Made by a program: the position numbers and the translations under genes | DNA from: Nitrosopolaris sp035691865 | Lineage (GTDB): Archaea; Thermoproteota; Nitrososphaeria; Nitrososphaerales; Nitrososphaeraceae | Assembly (NCBI GenBank): GCA_035691865.1 | Contig: DASSIM010000131.1 | Location: 16,609 to 80,608 of the forward strand | Direction of reading: 5' to 3' | Length of the DNA stretch: 64,000 nucleotides | Notes under the pieces: model-generated | What the model saw: only the letters and a program-made list of their open reading frames with translations | Told to the model about the DNA's origin: nothing | The model's database searches: none | Shown: piece after piece, positions 1 through 9,108 of the stretch | How positions within the stretch are numbered: position 1 is the stretch's first letter | How the letters are laid out: each line of letters starts with the position of its first letter

Positions 1-21
1 CTATGAATGCATTGCAAAGTA

Positions 22-348
22 CTATCGTTCAATCGCTACTTTCGTCTCAAATCTGCCAGCTCTAAGTCTCCGCGCAGCGTCCCATATTAGCTTAGCCACA
101 TCCTTATCAATACCGAGATCCTTAGCTAAATCAGTAGGTTGTGTACTTAGAAGTAAATCCAATGTAAAACCATGGTTGATTATGAGATCCTTCAAACCTG
201 GTGGTATGTCTAGTTGATTTACAAAACCTATGGCTATCTGCCGCTGTTTTATCGTTTGTAATGTAATCTCTTTCGAGATCAGATTATGTCTTACGCTTTG
301 TACGGAAGATTGAATATCTACTTCATTCTTAGTGTAAGCCGCACTCAT
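22..348 (-). CDS. Small protein with helix-hairpin-helix-like segment
   Basis: 108 residues, ATG start, no signal peptide or membrane segment. Residues about 48-95 run PPGLKDLIINHGFTLDLLL and then LAKDLGIDKDVAKLIWDAARR. This pattern of short helices with a turn resembles the helix-hairpin-helix/SAM-like fold at the N-terminus of Rad51-type and topoisomerase proteins, so DNA or protein binding is possible. The N-terminal 45 residues are charged and probably helical. The next gene leftward lies outside the window. I do not recognise a named family, and the fold call is by eye only. Confidence 0.7.
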   Translation of the reverse strand: MSAAYTKNEVDIQSSVQSVRHNLISKEITLQTIKQRQIAIGFVNQLDIPPGLKDLIINHGFTLDLLLSTQPTDLAKDLGIDKDVAKLIWDAARRLRAGRFETKVAIER

Positions 349-642
349 TGATTACCTAATATATCGTTGTTATATAATTGCATTATCATAGTGATCTAAA
401 TAGAATACATGCACTTTAGCGAACTATATTCGATAATTTTATGTTCCGACTTAGCTAGTTAGAAAGTACACACATAGGCGGCCATACCAGGTTGATGGAG
501 GCCCCATATAGTTCAATTGCTGTTCATTCGATAAAAAAATAATGATACAGTGGGGCTGACCTTCAACTTAAACCTGATTATATATTGAGACCAATTGTTA
601 TTTCGAACGTTACATTCTAATAAATAGACTAAACCAAGACTA

Positions 643-933
643 TCAATTTTTTTCCTTGTCATTCTCTCTCTTCATTTCGTTGATTAATCTGATTTCTTCT
701 TTAATCATCGTATGTATTTCTTGAGTCACTTTATGCTGTGTTTGAATTATTTCATCAAGATAATGGTTCTGTCTTTTGCCTACTAATAGGATCAACAAAC
801 CGATACCCAATGATATGATAATATTCATCTCCGTATTTTCGATTTGTCTAGGTATCAGATCGGTAAGATAAAAGAAAACGACAGAAGCTCCTAGCACTAG
901 CAATCCTACAACAATTAGTTGCATTTCGTTCAT
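643..933 (-). CDS. Small two-helix membrane protein with coiled-coil tail
   Basis: 96 residues. Two hydrophobic helices are visible, about residues 5-24 (LIVVGLLVLGASVVFFYL) and 37-52 (NIIISLGIGLLILLVG). A charged, probably coiled-coil cytoplasmic tail follows, ending in lysine, glutamate and asparagine. No catalytic motif is present. It stands alone, transcribed in the same direction as the gene to its left but about 290 bases away. Function unknown. Confidence 0.65.
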   Translation of the reverse strand: MNEMQLIVVGLLVLGASVVFFYLTDLIPRQIENTEMNIIISLGIGLLILLVGKRQNHYLDEIIQTQHKVTQEIHTMIKEEIRLINEMKRENDKEKN

Positions 934-1616
934 ACTGTATCTATTATGTCGATGTATTTACATTTTTGAACAATCATCATCAATAGAAATCTGACACTAA
1001 GAACCTGCATAATAACATCAAACCACCAAATCAAATTCTAGGGTAGGCAACATATTCAGTTTGTCGTAGGCTGCCACGCTGGTTTCCATAAAATAGCAGT
1101 TGCTCAACAACGTTGATGTTAGTCTTCGGTAAAGTGATTTGTATTTGCAGATACCCGCACGCTCCCGTGGAGGTACAACATTTTTACGATAAGTTTTAAA
1201 AACTAATGTTACTAAAGAGCAGATGTTAAATTGTTTTTGGTGTTATTGAACAATGTTCTGCGATCATAAATTTACCATTGTCAAACGACCAGGGTGGGTA
1301 AAAAAAGATGTATTAAACCGAACATTGACAGATATCATCAAAAACCAAATGAAAACACAAATACAAACGTCGTAACTTCTCTAGTGCTCAATCGACGGTT
1401 AGACTCGGCAGCATTTTTGCAAATGTCCGCTCGTTAGGGGAGAGAAATATCAATCTTCATCAACCTGAATGCCATCACAGACTTATCTCATGGCATTCTT
1501 AATATGTTGCCAGGGATAAATGGGATCCAATGCCAAGGACGGTGATTTAGAAACTGCTCGTTTCTCAACAACTTTAGAATGATTAAACTTATTATTGATA
1601 GCCTCTATAAAATATT
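934..1616. other. Intergenic region containing repeat element copy 1
   Basis: No convincing gene. Positions 1031-1300 hold copy 1 of the duplicated non-coding element listed separately. The remaining part (1301-1616) shows no open reading frame with protein-like composition and no clear hairpin. It ends just before the 91-residue gene on the plus strand. Confidence 0.5.
1031..1300. repeat. Duplicated non-coding element, copy 1 (about 270 bp)
   Basis: This stretch aligns in order with 58498-58815. Shared blocks are tcaaattct at the left edge, gtaggc..gc.ac..tttccat, ataagttttaa, ttattgaaca(a/t)tgttct and gaccagggt(g/a)gg at the right edge. Spacing between blocks is similar but copy 2 is about 50 bases longer. 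The central hairpin of copy 2 is present here only in weakened form (ctcc/ggag with a 3-base loop around 1162-1172). The palindrome gaaca-N-tgttc is intact in both. Neither copy shows a shared reading frame, so a structured RNA, a protein-binding region or a small mobile element are the candidates. Confidence 0.6.
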
Positions 1617-1892
1617 ATGGGAGCGGTGTTCAGGCCTAAAGACTTTCCAAACGTTGGACGGAAAATTGTGGAAGAATCTATAAAAGATCTCAGTCCTGAT
1701 ATCAAAGATAATGTTCTGAAGATACTGGATTCTTGGGAAGGTGTAGGCTCCCAAGAAAGACTGAAAGTAATTTTGGGCCAAGACAAGGCTGATAGCATAT
1801 TCAAGAAGATTAAAGCAAGCAAGGACGAAGTCACCGATGATGAGCAGGAAAAACTACAAGATATGTTCAAAGAATCACTAACCTTTGATTGA
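1617..1892 (+). CDS. Small acidic/helical hypothetical protein
   Basis: 91 residues, highly charged, no membrane segment. The sequence has the look of a compact all-helical protein (IKDLSPDIKDNVLKILDSW, then a KKIKASKDEVTDDEQEKLQ stretch). A hairpin 22 bases after the stop may end transcription. It lies downstream of copy 1 of the non-coding repeat. I do not recognise the family; the opposite-strand frame is a shadow. Confidence 0.6.
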   Translation: MGAVFRPKDFPNVGRKIVEESIKDLSPDIKDNVLKILDSWEGVGSQERLKVILGQDKADSIFKKIKASKDEVTDDEQEKLQDMFKESLTFD

Positions 1893-1914
1893 TAGCAACC
1901 AATAAAAAGACTAA

Positions 1915-1938
1915 TATGATATGCATTAGCATATCATA
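1915..1938. terminator. Perfect 10-bp hairpin after the 91-residue gene
   Basis: tatgatatgc and gcatatcata are exact inverted repeats separated by atta. The hairpin begins 22 bases after the stop codon of the upstream gene. It is AT-rich and not followed by a long T run, so it could be an RNA 3'-end structure or a protein-binding palindrome instead of a terminator. Confidence 0.4.
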
Positions 1939-2475
1939 GATGCCCCCAAAGCCCTCAAATCTTACCCTTCAGAGGATGAGTCAGGGAAATTAGGTAACGT
2001 TACCATCATTATTGGGAGTTCAATATTATCAATAGTTTGCCTGAGCAAATAGGAAGGCTTACCACCTATCCCTATTTTCTATAAAATATATCTATTTAAG
2101 AAATGTATAACTGGACAGTCAATCAACCAGTCAACCAACAATAACAATTATCTTTCATTTTGGTGCCCTGGACCACCACTCTATTAAAATCTCCCTTCTG
2201 GTGTGTTGTAAGCTTGTTTTCACCATGACCAAAACTTGGTTTGTTTTTTGTCGCTGTATGAACCGATACAAAAATTTGCTCTGCTATCTGCCATGTTTAT
2301 GGCGATAACACCGAAAATGCCTTCTATGGCGATGACGACCCGACGACAGCTGTTTTGCCAGTAAAGTTGGAGCGGAGGGGGTGAAAGGGCATTATTGCCA
2401 TCGAGAGGGCATTACTTTGACATGACTGACCACTTTAGATATGTTTACCAGAAGAGCGACTAGAATTGCTAGAAT
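1939..2475. other. Intergenic, no gene seen
   Basis: Protein-like reading frames are absent. A short imperfect direct repeat, cagtcaatcaac then cagtcaaccaac, lies around 2116-2141. Nothing else stands out. Confidence 0.4.
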
Positions 2476-2823
2476 GTGCGGCAAAAGGGCCTTTGCCCAA
2501 TCGACAAGTACTCCGATCGATCTATCAAGCCAGTTCACGAACCTGTCCGGTCCGGTTATGTAACAACAGGTTATGCTATTGGAGGACCTATGAAATTGGT
2601 TGTAAACAATAAAGGTGATTTTACTTATAGCGGGAATTGGCATGACAGTGGTTCAGATAACTACAGACTAAACTTGGGTATAATGCTTAAGACTCGGTCT
2701 GGCATAGCATACGACTTCATCGCAAATGGTCATGCTGATGGTCACGACAAACCAAATTTTGTCAAGTGTGGAAGAAACATTGTGGAAGATAAAGAAGTGA
2801 CGAGAACTACACAAACGACCTGA
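2476..2823 (+). pseudogene. Probable fragment of a beta-rich secreted/structural domain protein
   Basis: The open frame gives 115 residues, but only the part after about residue 30 looks protein-like: MKLVVNNKGDFTYSGNWHD, then YRLNLGIMLKTRSGIAYDF and IANGHADGHDK. Alternating hydrophobic residues, a GDFTYSG turn and a HxDSG motif suggest a beta-sandwich type domain. The first 30 residues read like random translation, and no good start is visible nearby, so I treat it as a truncated gene. It could instead be a short intact gene starting at the internal ATG near 2590. Confidence 0.4.
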
Positions 2824-2879
2824 CCCATACTATGGCTTGAATAAATGATGTAGCTTGCGCTATTTCATCCGGGAGATCC

Positions 2880-3371
2880 CTATAAATTGATAAACTCTAC
2901 GACTTTGGTTAAGGTATCAAACATTGCTATTGTCGCCCAATATCCGAAGAACCAACCATTAGCAGTTCCTGGGTTAACAACTATAGTATTACCAAGCCTA
3001 GTATTCTGTGTTCTATGAGTGTGTCCACAAACTACGACGTCATACTTTCCTGATTGAATTAACTTATTCATAGCTTCTTGTCGAGTTCCGTGGTATACTG
3101 CAAATAACGTATCATCAACGTCGAGTTCATACAAGTCACCTCTGATTTGACCTCCTATATCATTAAAGGCATCTCTTATCCCAGATTTATCAAAATCGTT
3201 ATTTCCAAAAACTCCTACTAATTTCATTCCCTGAAAAACTCTAATTGAATGAGGACTAACATAGTCTCCAGCATGAATTACGATACTTATTTTGTTATCC
3301 TTGAACACTTTGACTGATTTCTCTATATTTTCTATATTATCATGGGTATCTGATATTAAGCCAACTTTCAA
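2880..3371 (-). CDS. YfcE/MJ0936-type metallophosphoesterase
   Basis: 163 residues, the usual length for this family of small calcineurin-like phosphodiesterases. The metal-binding motifs are all present: ISDTHDN near the N-terminus, HAGDYV, GNND, and GHTHRTQ followed by NPGTANG. Family members hydrolyse phosphodiester bonds, in MJ0936 with Mn or Ni, and act in the cytoplasm; the native substrate is not predictable. Single-gene unit with about 450 bases of intergenic DNA upstream. Confidence 0.93.
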   Translation of the reverse strand: MKVGLISDTHDNIENIEKSVKVFKDNKISIVIHAGDYVSPHSIRVFQGMKLVGVFGNNDFDKSGIRDAFNDIGGQIRGDLYELDVDDTLFAVYHGTRQEAMNKLIQSGKYDVVVCGHTHRTQNTRLGNTIVVNPGTANGWFFGYWATIAMFDTLTKVVEFINL

Positions 3372-3828
3372 TATGTGTTATTCATCCCTGCCTTCTAGAT
3401 TAACACATACTACAGGCCGTATGTTTATGTGGTGGTGATTCTTCGCACAGGTTATTTTTAACCCATATCACAGAGGGGGTTCATATACTACGCTCGTGAC
3501 TTTTGGTTGATAACGGACAAAGTGCTCACTGTTTTGACTTGTCCCACGAACAAAGTTAACTTAGAGTAATAGAAATTCATTCGTACCAATAATATCAATA
3601 ACGTCAACATTAGAGCCGAATGGAAAGGATACTGTTGCTGTCACAATAATCGGAGGATGCAATCTCTGGTTTTAACACTTATCAAATTAATAGATCAAAA
3701 TCAAGTGAACACGTTAGCAGAAACATGATACCTTTCCGGCATTTTGAAGGAGGGAATCACTACTAAATAATTGGCAGTGGTAGTCATCGTGGTAGTATTA
3801 CTATAAACGATAGGAGTACTATCCTAAA
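3372..3828. other. Intergenic between two minus-strand genes
   Basis: No protein-like frame was seen on either strand. It should contain the promoter of the phosphoesterase gene near its left end, but I could not single out one TATA box with confidence. Confidence 0.35.
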
Positions 3829-5202
3829 TTATATCCTATATGCTCCTATTTTGTAGAAGACATTGTGTGATGTAACCACCACTCCAGCTGCTATGATAGA
3901 ACCGATGAAGTTTCTAATATTTATTGGCAGACTTGGAGAGCTTGCTATAAACGAATGTCCTATTACAGTGTAAATGTTATCTGTTAGCCAGAATGCAAGA
4001 GTAATCCAGCCAATTATGGCTGCCGTCATGGCACCAAGTCGAGTCGCCTTTAAAGTAAAATACAAAGATATCACAATGCCAATATACCATACAACACTTA
4101 ATGCTAACAAATGAATTTGAAATATTTCTGGCCTGGCGTTCAAAATAGTATAGCTAAATCCTATGGCCGCCATTGCAATTAGGAATATCGTTAGAAGATT
4201 GTTGTTTAAAGATAGTGAGGTTCTCTCCTTTTTAAGAGTCTCTTTTGTTGTTTGGATTTGACCTTCTTCTTCTATAGCAGATGTTACAGCTTCTTCAAAG
4301 TTTTTCAGTTTAGTCGGTATTATCTTTTTAATTGAGTCATCTGTCACCACTGCTTCATGTTTAAGACTATCAATAAGTGGCCTAGCTAAAGATGCTCTGA
4401 GAGGTGTCACTAGATCTATCCAGTAAGAAGAAAGCCTAGGAGTTAAGAATGGAATTAACAGTATTCTTATGGATTTGTTTATCATTTTTGCATACCTCTT
4501 CATCATATCCGCATACGTAAGAAGGTCTGGACCTCCAATATCATAGGTTCGAGCTTCTGTATCATTGGCTTCAAGACATCCAACTAAATATGTAATAACA
4601 TCATCCACCGCAATAGGCTGTGACATAGTCACAACCCATTTTGGACATATCATGACAGGGAGCCTTTCAACTAGATATTGCAACATTTGAAATGATCCTC
4701 CACCTTGTCCTAAGATGACCGCAGCACGAAGTATTGTAACCTTTGCCGAAGATGTTTGTAATATCTCGCCAACCTCGTTTCTGCTGCGAAGGTGTTCTGA
4801 TAGTTCTCCGTTTTTCACTTTTTTATTGCTGAGCCCTCCTAAGTATATTATTCTCTTGATTCCACAATATGTGGCGGCTCTTGCGAAATTTTCAGCTGCC
4901 ATCGTGTCTCTTGCTGCAAATTTTTTCCAATCCTTGGATGAACCTTCCATTGAGTGTATTAGATAGTAAGCAATGTCAATTCCGGTCATTGCCTTAACAA
5001 GTTCTGGATAATTCATGACATCTGCTTTGACTATGTCGACATTTTCAGGAAAGCGGCTCTTGAGTGAACCTAAATTCCTTGTAATACATGTTATATGGAT
5101 TTTATTTGATGGCGATGGTAATGGTGAAGAAGCGGACAAAGATAATCTATTTACTAACCGTCTACCTATAAACCCGCTCGCACCGGTAACTAGAACTTTC
5201 AT
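3829..5202 (-). CDS. NAD(P)-binding epimerase-like protein with C-terminal membrane domain
   Basis: 457 residues. The N-terminus (VLVTGASGFIGRRLVNRL) is a GxxGxxG Rossmann nucleotide-binding loop of the atypical/extended SDR type, with YYLIHSM, LSEHLRSRNEVGE and ILGQGGGSF later, as in the NDUFA9-like and YbjT/YlbE-like groups. Residues about 335-457 add four hydrophobic helices, so the enzyme is membrane-anchored at its C-terminus. Likely acts on a membrane lipid, quinone or sugar intermediate, but substrate is unknown. A typical cytosolic SDR lacks this tail. Confident on fold, not on reaction. Confidence 0.85.
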   Translation of the reverse strand: MKVLVTGASGFIGRRLVNRLSLSASSPLPSPSNKIHITCITRNLGSLKSRFPENVDIVKADVMNYPELVKAMTGIDIAYYLIHSMEGSSKDWKKFAARDTMAAENFARAATYCGIKRIIYLGGLSNKKVKNGELSEHLRSRNEVGEILQTSSAKVTILRAAVILGQGGGSFQMLQYLVERLPVMICPKWVVTMSQPIAVDDVITYLVGCLEANDTEARTYDIGGPDLLTYADMMKRYAKMINKSIRILLIPFLTPRLSSYWIDLVTPLRASLARPLIDSLKHEAVVTDDSIKKIIPTKLKNFEEAVTSAIEEEGQIQTTKETLKKERTSLSLNNNLLTIFLIAMAAIGFSYTILNARPEIFQIHLLALSVVWYIGIVISLYFTLKATRLGAMTAAIIGWITLAFWLTDNIYTVIGHSFIASSPSLPINIRNFIGSIIAAGVVVTSHNVFYKIGAYRI

Positions 5203-5660
5203 GCTTTCAGTCCTCTGTTAAATCATAGGAGTTTAGGACGCAAACAAATCCATAATATAGCTAACGATCTTGCGCTTGATCATTTCCATTCTATCTGCCA
5301 TTGATGGAATTATCTAGAAGAGCAATATTCTTAAGAGTTTGTCAAAGAATAATGGCTTGAGCAAAGGCTAGGGAAGATATGTTGGAATTCCCCGTACCTA
5401 AGATCTGGAGGGACTTTTGATGGTTTTATTTGAATAGATTCTATAAATGGAGGTTTTTTCCGTACCGAAAGCCTCTTGTATTAAGGTGGCGCAATGTACA
5501 TTCAACAACAAACTATTTGGCAATTACAAGCTGGCCTGTTTAGAAAAGGTCCAATAGAAGACTCATGAACGTCCGTGGACACCAAAAATAGAAGGGGAAT
5601 TGCTCCTCGGCCATGAGTTATCCCTATTTCCTGCTCTTCTTCCAATTCCGATGATGTACA
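5203..5660. other. Intergenic, no gene seen
   Basis: About 460 bases between the epimerase-like gene and the small charged protein. No convincing coding stretch or strong hairpin. Promoter of the epimerase gene should lie just above 5202. Confidence 0.35.
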
Positions 5661-5900
5661 TCAGATTGTTTCCTTCGTAGTGTCTGTTACTTTATTCTTA
5701 GTCTCTACTACTTTATTTTTGGCATCTTCCACTTTTTCCTTGATTGTATCGGTAATAGATGATAAATCACTACTCTTTTTTCCCTTTGTTGTCTCGACTT
5801 CTTCCTGTTGCTTTCCGCTTTCAGAAATCATATAATCAGCACTTGCTTCTCCGCCAGCCACATGCTCGTCTTTATCTTCGCTCATATACTTATCTGTCAC
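5661..5900 (-). CDS. Small LEA/CsbD-like charged helical protein
   Basis: 79 residues, almost entirely hydrophilic. The C-terminal half repeats an amphipathic pattern (IKEKVEDAKNKVVETKNKV) of the kind seen in CsbD and late-embryogenesis-abundant stress proteins; the N-terminal half is acidic and probably disordered. No signal peptide. A second small helical protein (6086-6238) of similar character is encoded nearby on the other strand. A protective stress role is an inference from composition only. Confidence 0.6.
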   Translation of the reverse strand: MTDKYMSEDKDEHVAGGEASADYMISESGKQQEEVETTKGKKSSDLSSITDTIKEKVEDAKNKVVETKNKVTDTTKETI

Positions 5901-6085
5901 ATATGATATTTAACAATAGGCTTACCCTACACAAGCATTTGTTTAAAATCACAAAGCATGAGCCGAGTGACCATGTTCAAAGATTCGGTTTCCATTGAGT
6001 GGACAAACACACTCGTTATGAGAGTAAATCCGAACAGGACCTATTAGCAAAAGTCTATTGAAGTGTTTTATACTATGTAGGCCAT

Positions 6086-6238
6086 ATGAAGTGTATGACA
6101 GATATTGCAAAAAAAATGAAGAATGTAGCTCAGGACGCTGAAGCAAAGATGAAGACTGAAAAAGATCATGCTGAAGGAAAGCCTAGCTCTGAAACGGTCA
6201 ACAAAGCCAAAGTAAAAGTAAGAGACGCTTTGACTTAA
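6086..6238 (+). CDS. 50-residue charged helical protein
   Basis: Short gene read directly: ATG at 6086, TAA at 6236-6238. The product begins MKCMTDIAKKMKNVAQDAEA and ends VNKAKVKVRDALT. It is hydrophilic, alanine/lysine/glutamate-rich and probably one amphipathic helix, like the 79-residue protein encoded upstream on the opposite strand. ATG at 6095 is an alternative start. The protein-like composition over the whole frame supports coding; function unknown. Confidence 0.5.
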   Translation: MKCMTDIAKKMKNVAQDAEAKMKTEKDHAEGKPSSETVNKAKVKVRDALT

Positions 6239-6320
6239 AGATCTCAAAATACCTATTTCTTCCGTGATAATCTTTTCTTGTTTTGGCTAAAGGTAGAATT
6301 AACGTAATCCTGTAAATTTT

Positions 6321-6530
6321 CTACGCGATGTTTCGAAATTTATCGTTAGATGGATCTCCGTGAATTTTTGTTTTCTTCGAAGGGTGCTGATCTAGGTTCT
6401 TCTCGTATCTGTCCGCATCATTTAATGCTTGATCAGATTTTAGTGACTTTTTTTGTACTCGAGTACACGTTAAACGCGAGAAAATGTAGAAAATATGCTT
6501 TCTTTCAATACGAGTCAAGATAGTTATCAA
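6321..6530 (-). CDS. Doubtful small hydrophilic ORF
   Basis: 69 residues open. The C-terminal half (KSDQALNDADRYEKNLDQH, then PSKKTKIHGDPSND) looks like real charged protein, while the first 30 residues look like random translation. The true start may lie further in with a non-ATG codon, or this may be a remnant. No family recognised. Confidence 0.3.
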   Translation of the reverse strand: MITILTRIERKHIFYIFSRLTCTRVQKKSLKSDQALNDADRYEKNLDQHPSKKTKIHGDPSNDKFRNIA

Positions 6531-6665
6531 TGATAGCTAATAAGCGAATATTGATGGCCTGTTGAAATGTATATATTTTCACCGAAAGAGTGGATGAAAA
6601 ATTTTAGGCAAAAATAAAAAATTAGATTGTTTGTCGCTATACACTAATTTAGCGGCAAGAATTCT

Positions 6666-7025
6666 TTATTTTTTACCCGGCGATATCAAATTGCCGAGGC
6701 CTTTAAGACCGCCGCCAACTGCTTTGCTGAGGTTTGCTAGGACGCCGCCTGCCACTTTCGTAACGTTACCAGCTGTTGCGCTACCTGCCTTTGACATATT
6801 ACCAGCTGTTGCGCTACCTGCCTTTGACATATTACCAGCCACTGTTTTATTCATGCTCCCACTGCCAGATGAAGTCATGTTAGTTGATTTCATACTAGAA
6901 TTACCGCTCGCGTTGCCTGTTGGCGTCGCACCAAGTACTAAGGAAGCAGAACCTGCGCTCGCTAGCATAATGCCAATAGATAACGCCACAGCCACTCCTA
7001 AGATGTTAGATCCCATTTTCGTCAT
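6666..7025 (-). CDS. Secreted Ser/Asn/Gly-rich protein with internal repeat
   Basis: 119 residues. Signal peptide-like N-terminus (GVAVALSIGIMLASAGSASL), then a low-complexity mature part rich in Ser, Asn, Gly and Thr with many N-x-S/T sequons. An 11-residue unit (SKAGSATAGNM) is repeated in tandem and matched by an exact 33-bp DNA repeat. Ends with a Gly/Lys-rich tail. Probably exported and glycosylated, as is common for thaumarchaeal surface proteins. No enzymatic motif. Confidence 0.65.
   Translation of the reverse strand: MTKMGSNILGVAVALSIGIMLASAGSASLVLGATPTGNASGNSSMKSTNMTSSGSGSMNKTVAGNMSKAGSATAGNMSKAGSATAGNVTKVAGGVLANLSKAVGGGLKGLGNLISPGKK
6771..6836 (-). repeat. Two exact 33-bp tandem units inside a coding gene
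   Basis: The unit beginning agctgttgcgctacctgc occupies 6771-6803 and is repeated exactly at 6804-6836. It keeps frame and duplicates 11 residues of the secreted protein. The lack of any mismatch suggests a recent duplication or slippage. Confidence 0.8.
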
Positions 7026-7251
7026 AGGTCTTAGAAAGCATACATACGCTTTAATCTTTTCAGGTTTGAAATATGAAATCAGAATACATATTTTTCGTTA
7101 CATTTGAGCTAACGAGATACTCAACTCCGAGGTAAATTCAAAGAATAGAGAAAGAGATTCATATTGAAGCGTGCCTTAAACAGGCAATAATCATGGAACG
7201 AATGCCGCTCGAAATGGTATCTATTAAACATCGGTTTGTGATATATGTGGC

Positions 7252-8295
7252 ATGAACCAGCAAGAACAAAAAAGTATCGAAACAGTATTGATAGTAAATC
7301 CAAATTCCTGTGGTGGATCGACTGGCAAGAACTGGGAGAATCTCTATAATCAAATCAAGGAGATTTTTGGTGAAAATCCCGATGTTGCATTTAGTCAAAA
7401 ATCTGGGGACGGAACCACTCTGACAAGGGATTTTTTAAGAAGGGGATTTAAAAAAATTGTTGCATTAGGAGGCGATGGAACGATAAATGAGGTTGCAAAC
7501 GGTTTCTTTGAAGTAATAACATCAGGAAACACTATTAGTAATGATAAAACTGCTCCGGCTTCACCGATCTTGAAACCGATCAACCCCGATGCAATGATCG
7601 GTCTAATTCCATCTGGGTCAAGGAACGTACTAGCCAAATCCTTGGATTTGCCTGATGGAATTGTAGAATGTTGTCAAAGATTTGTAAATGGCAAACCGCA
7701 AATGATCGATGTCATCGCAGCAGTAATAACAACAGCAGAAGCTTCGGCAACAGCTGCAAACGATCTTCCAAAAGAAGTTACAACACGCATTTTTCTTAAT
7801 GCGGCGGAGATGGGAGTTGGCGCAGAAATTATCGATAGATCAAAAAAAATTAGAGACAAGATTAAGAGCCGTTTTATATCTACAATTTCAGGTGTCATTG
7901 CTACGTTGCCTACCTATGAAAGTAACCTGTGTGAGGTTTCTGTAGATGATGGACGCCAGAGTTTACTTTCTAAGATGACGATGGGTGTAGTGGCCAATGG
8001 CAGGTATCTAGGAGGAGGGTTCAGAGCAGCACCGCGTGCAAGCGTTACTGACGGTTTGTTAGATATAACTATTCTCAAGAATTCAGGAAGCCTCAAAATG
8101 TTGGACGAATTTGTCGATATGAAAGTCGACTCAGATAACCCAGAAGAGAAGAATAACATTTTCTACATGCAGGCCAAGAAGGTCTCAATAAAATCAAAAG
8201 AGAGAGATATTACAGTTACCCTCGATGGTGAACCGATTGGGATTCTACCTGCAACATTCCAAGTTTATCAGAATGCTTTGAGTGTGAAATTATAG
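7252..8295 (+). CDS. Diacylglycerol kinase/YegS/LCB5-family lipid kinase
   Basis: 347 residues. The catalytic-domain signature is clear: IVNPNSCGGSTGKNW at the N-terminus, VALGGDGTINEVANG (the GGDGT nucleotide loop) near residue 66-80, and IPSGSRNVLAKSL where relatives have GTGNDFAR. The C-terminal half (LGGGFRAAPRASVTDGLLD and TLDGEPIG) matches the second domain of the family. It should phosphorylate a lipid alcohol at the membrane; the archaeal substrate is unknown. A perfect hairpin overlaps the stop codon. Confidence 0.92.
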   Translation: MNQQEQKSIETVLIVNPNSCGGSTGKNWENLYNQIKEIFGENPDVAFSQKSGDGTTLTRDFLRRGFKKIVALGGDGTINEVANGFFEVITSGNTISNDKTAPASPILKPINPDAMIGLIPSGSRNVLAKSLDLPDGIVECCQRFVNGKPQMIDVIAAVITTAEASATAANDLPKEVTTRIFLNAAEMGVGAEIIDRSKKIRDKIKSRFISTISGVIATLPTYESNLCEVSVDDGRQSLLSKMTMGVVANGRYLGGGFRAAPRASVTDGLLDITILKNSGSLKMLDEFVDMKVDSDNPEEKNNIFYMQAKKVSIKSKERDITVTLDGEPIGILPATFQVYQNALSVKL

Positions 8296-8320
8296 GATCC
8301 ATCTTCGGGTAGTGGATCCT
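8294..8320 (+). terminator. Hairpin at the end of the lipid kinase gene
   Basis: aggatcca at 8294-8301 and tggatcct at 8313-8320 are exact inverted repeats with an 11-base loop; a short T run follows. The hairpin overlaps the last two bases of the stop codon, a natural position for an RNA 3'-end structure. Confidence 0.45.
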
Positions 8321-8493
8321 TTAACCAGTAGCGATATCGAACGGATTTGGAAGGGTTTACAACATGCGAAAAATATGTATGGGATACCGAGCCTAGCCCA
8401 CTGTTTCTATTGTTTTTATACGCATAGATACCGCAAATCAAAATTGTCTACATCCTACAAATCCTTTTAAAGATCATAGTACTATGATATTGG

Positions 8494-9108
8494 ATGTTAA
8501 TAGAATTTACCAAGATGCCGAAAGCGTCCACAATTGTGTTCAGAAAACTTATGATAACTATACCAATAGTGTTACTTCTTCTTGTCCCCATCGCACAATC
8601 TGTTCAGTTAGTGAATGCGCAAAACTCTACGGCCTCAAATGCCAGTGGAGGAACAGAAGCTAAGACAAATATAACCACAACTGGCAACAAAACCGTTATA
8701 ATAATACCCGGAGCTCCTGCTAAGAGCAGTAGTGTGGCTGCCCCTAGTTACAATAGAACTGGGTTCACCAATCTCTATACACTCACAATAAACGGAAAAA
8801 CGTTCCCAATCAAATATAGTATCAACGGTGGTAAACTGGTTGGGATTCTTGCAGATAAGGATAGAACTTCGTTGGTACTAGTCCTTAATCCAAGTGCAAA
8901 TGGCGGCAACTTTACTACTGAATTACCTAGAAACGTTATAGACTCTAAAGGGGCTTCAAATGCAGATACAAAATATCTAATAAAGATAGATGGTAAGGGA
9001 GTAGATTACAAAGAGATAGCAAACAATGTGAATGCAAGAATATTAACTCTTGACTTCAGCAAGGACAATAGATTCATAGAAATAATTGGTACTCAAATGA
9101 CATCGTAA
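8494..9108 (+). CDS. Secreted hypothetical protein
   Basis: 204 residues. The N-terminus contains a signal peptide, IPIVLLLLVPIAQSVQLVNA, followed by an Asn/Ser/Thr-rich linker and then a beta-rich domain (LYTLTINGKTFPIKYSING, later LVLVLNPSANGG). The start could be the ATG at 8515 (MPKAS...), which places fewer residues before the signal helix. Several N-x-S/T sequons suggest glycosylation outside the cell. No named family recognised. Confidence 0.7.
   Translation: MLIEFTKMPKASTIVFRKLMITIPIVLLLLVPIAQSVQLVNAQNSTASNASGGTEAKTNITTTGNKTVIIIPGAPAKSSSVAAPSYNRTGFTNLYTLTINGKTFPIKYSINGGKLVGILADKDRTSLVLVLNPSANGGNFTTELPRNVIDSKGASNADTKYLIKIDGKGVDYKEIANNVNARILTLDFSKDNRFIEIIGTQMTS

Noticed and set aside
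1592..1870. 92-codon minus-strand frame over the 91-residue plus-strand gene
   Set aside because: Ser/Leu-rich antisense shadow; the plus-strand product has the more regular charged helical composition.
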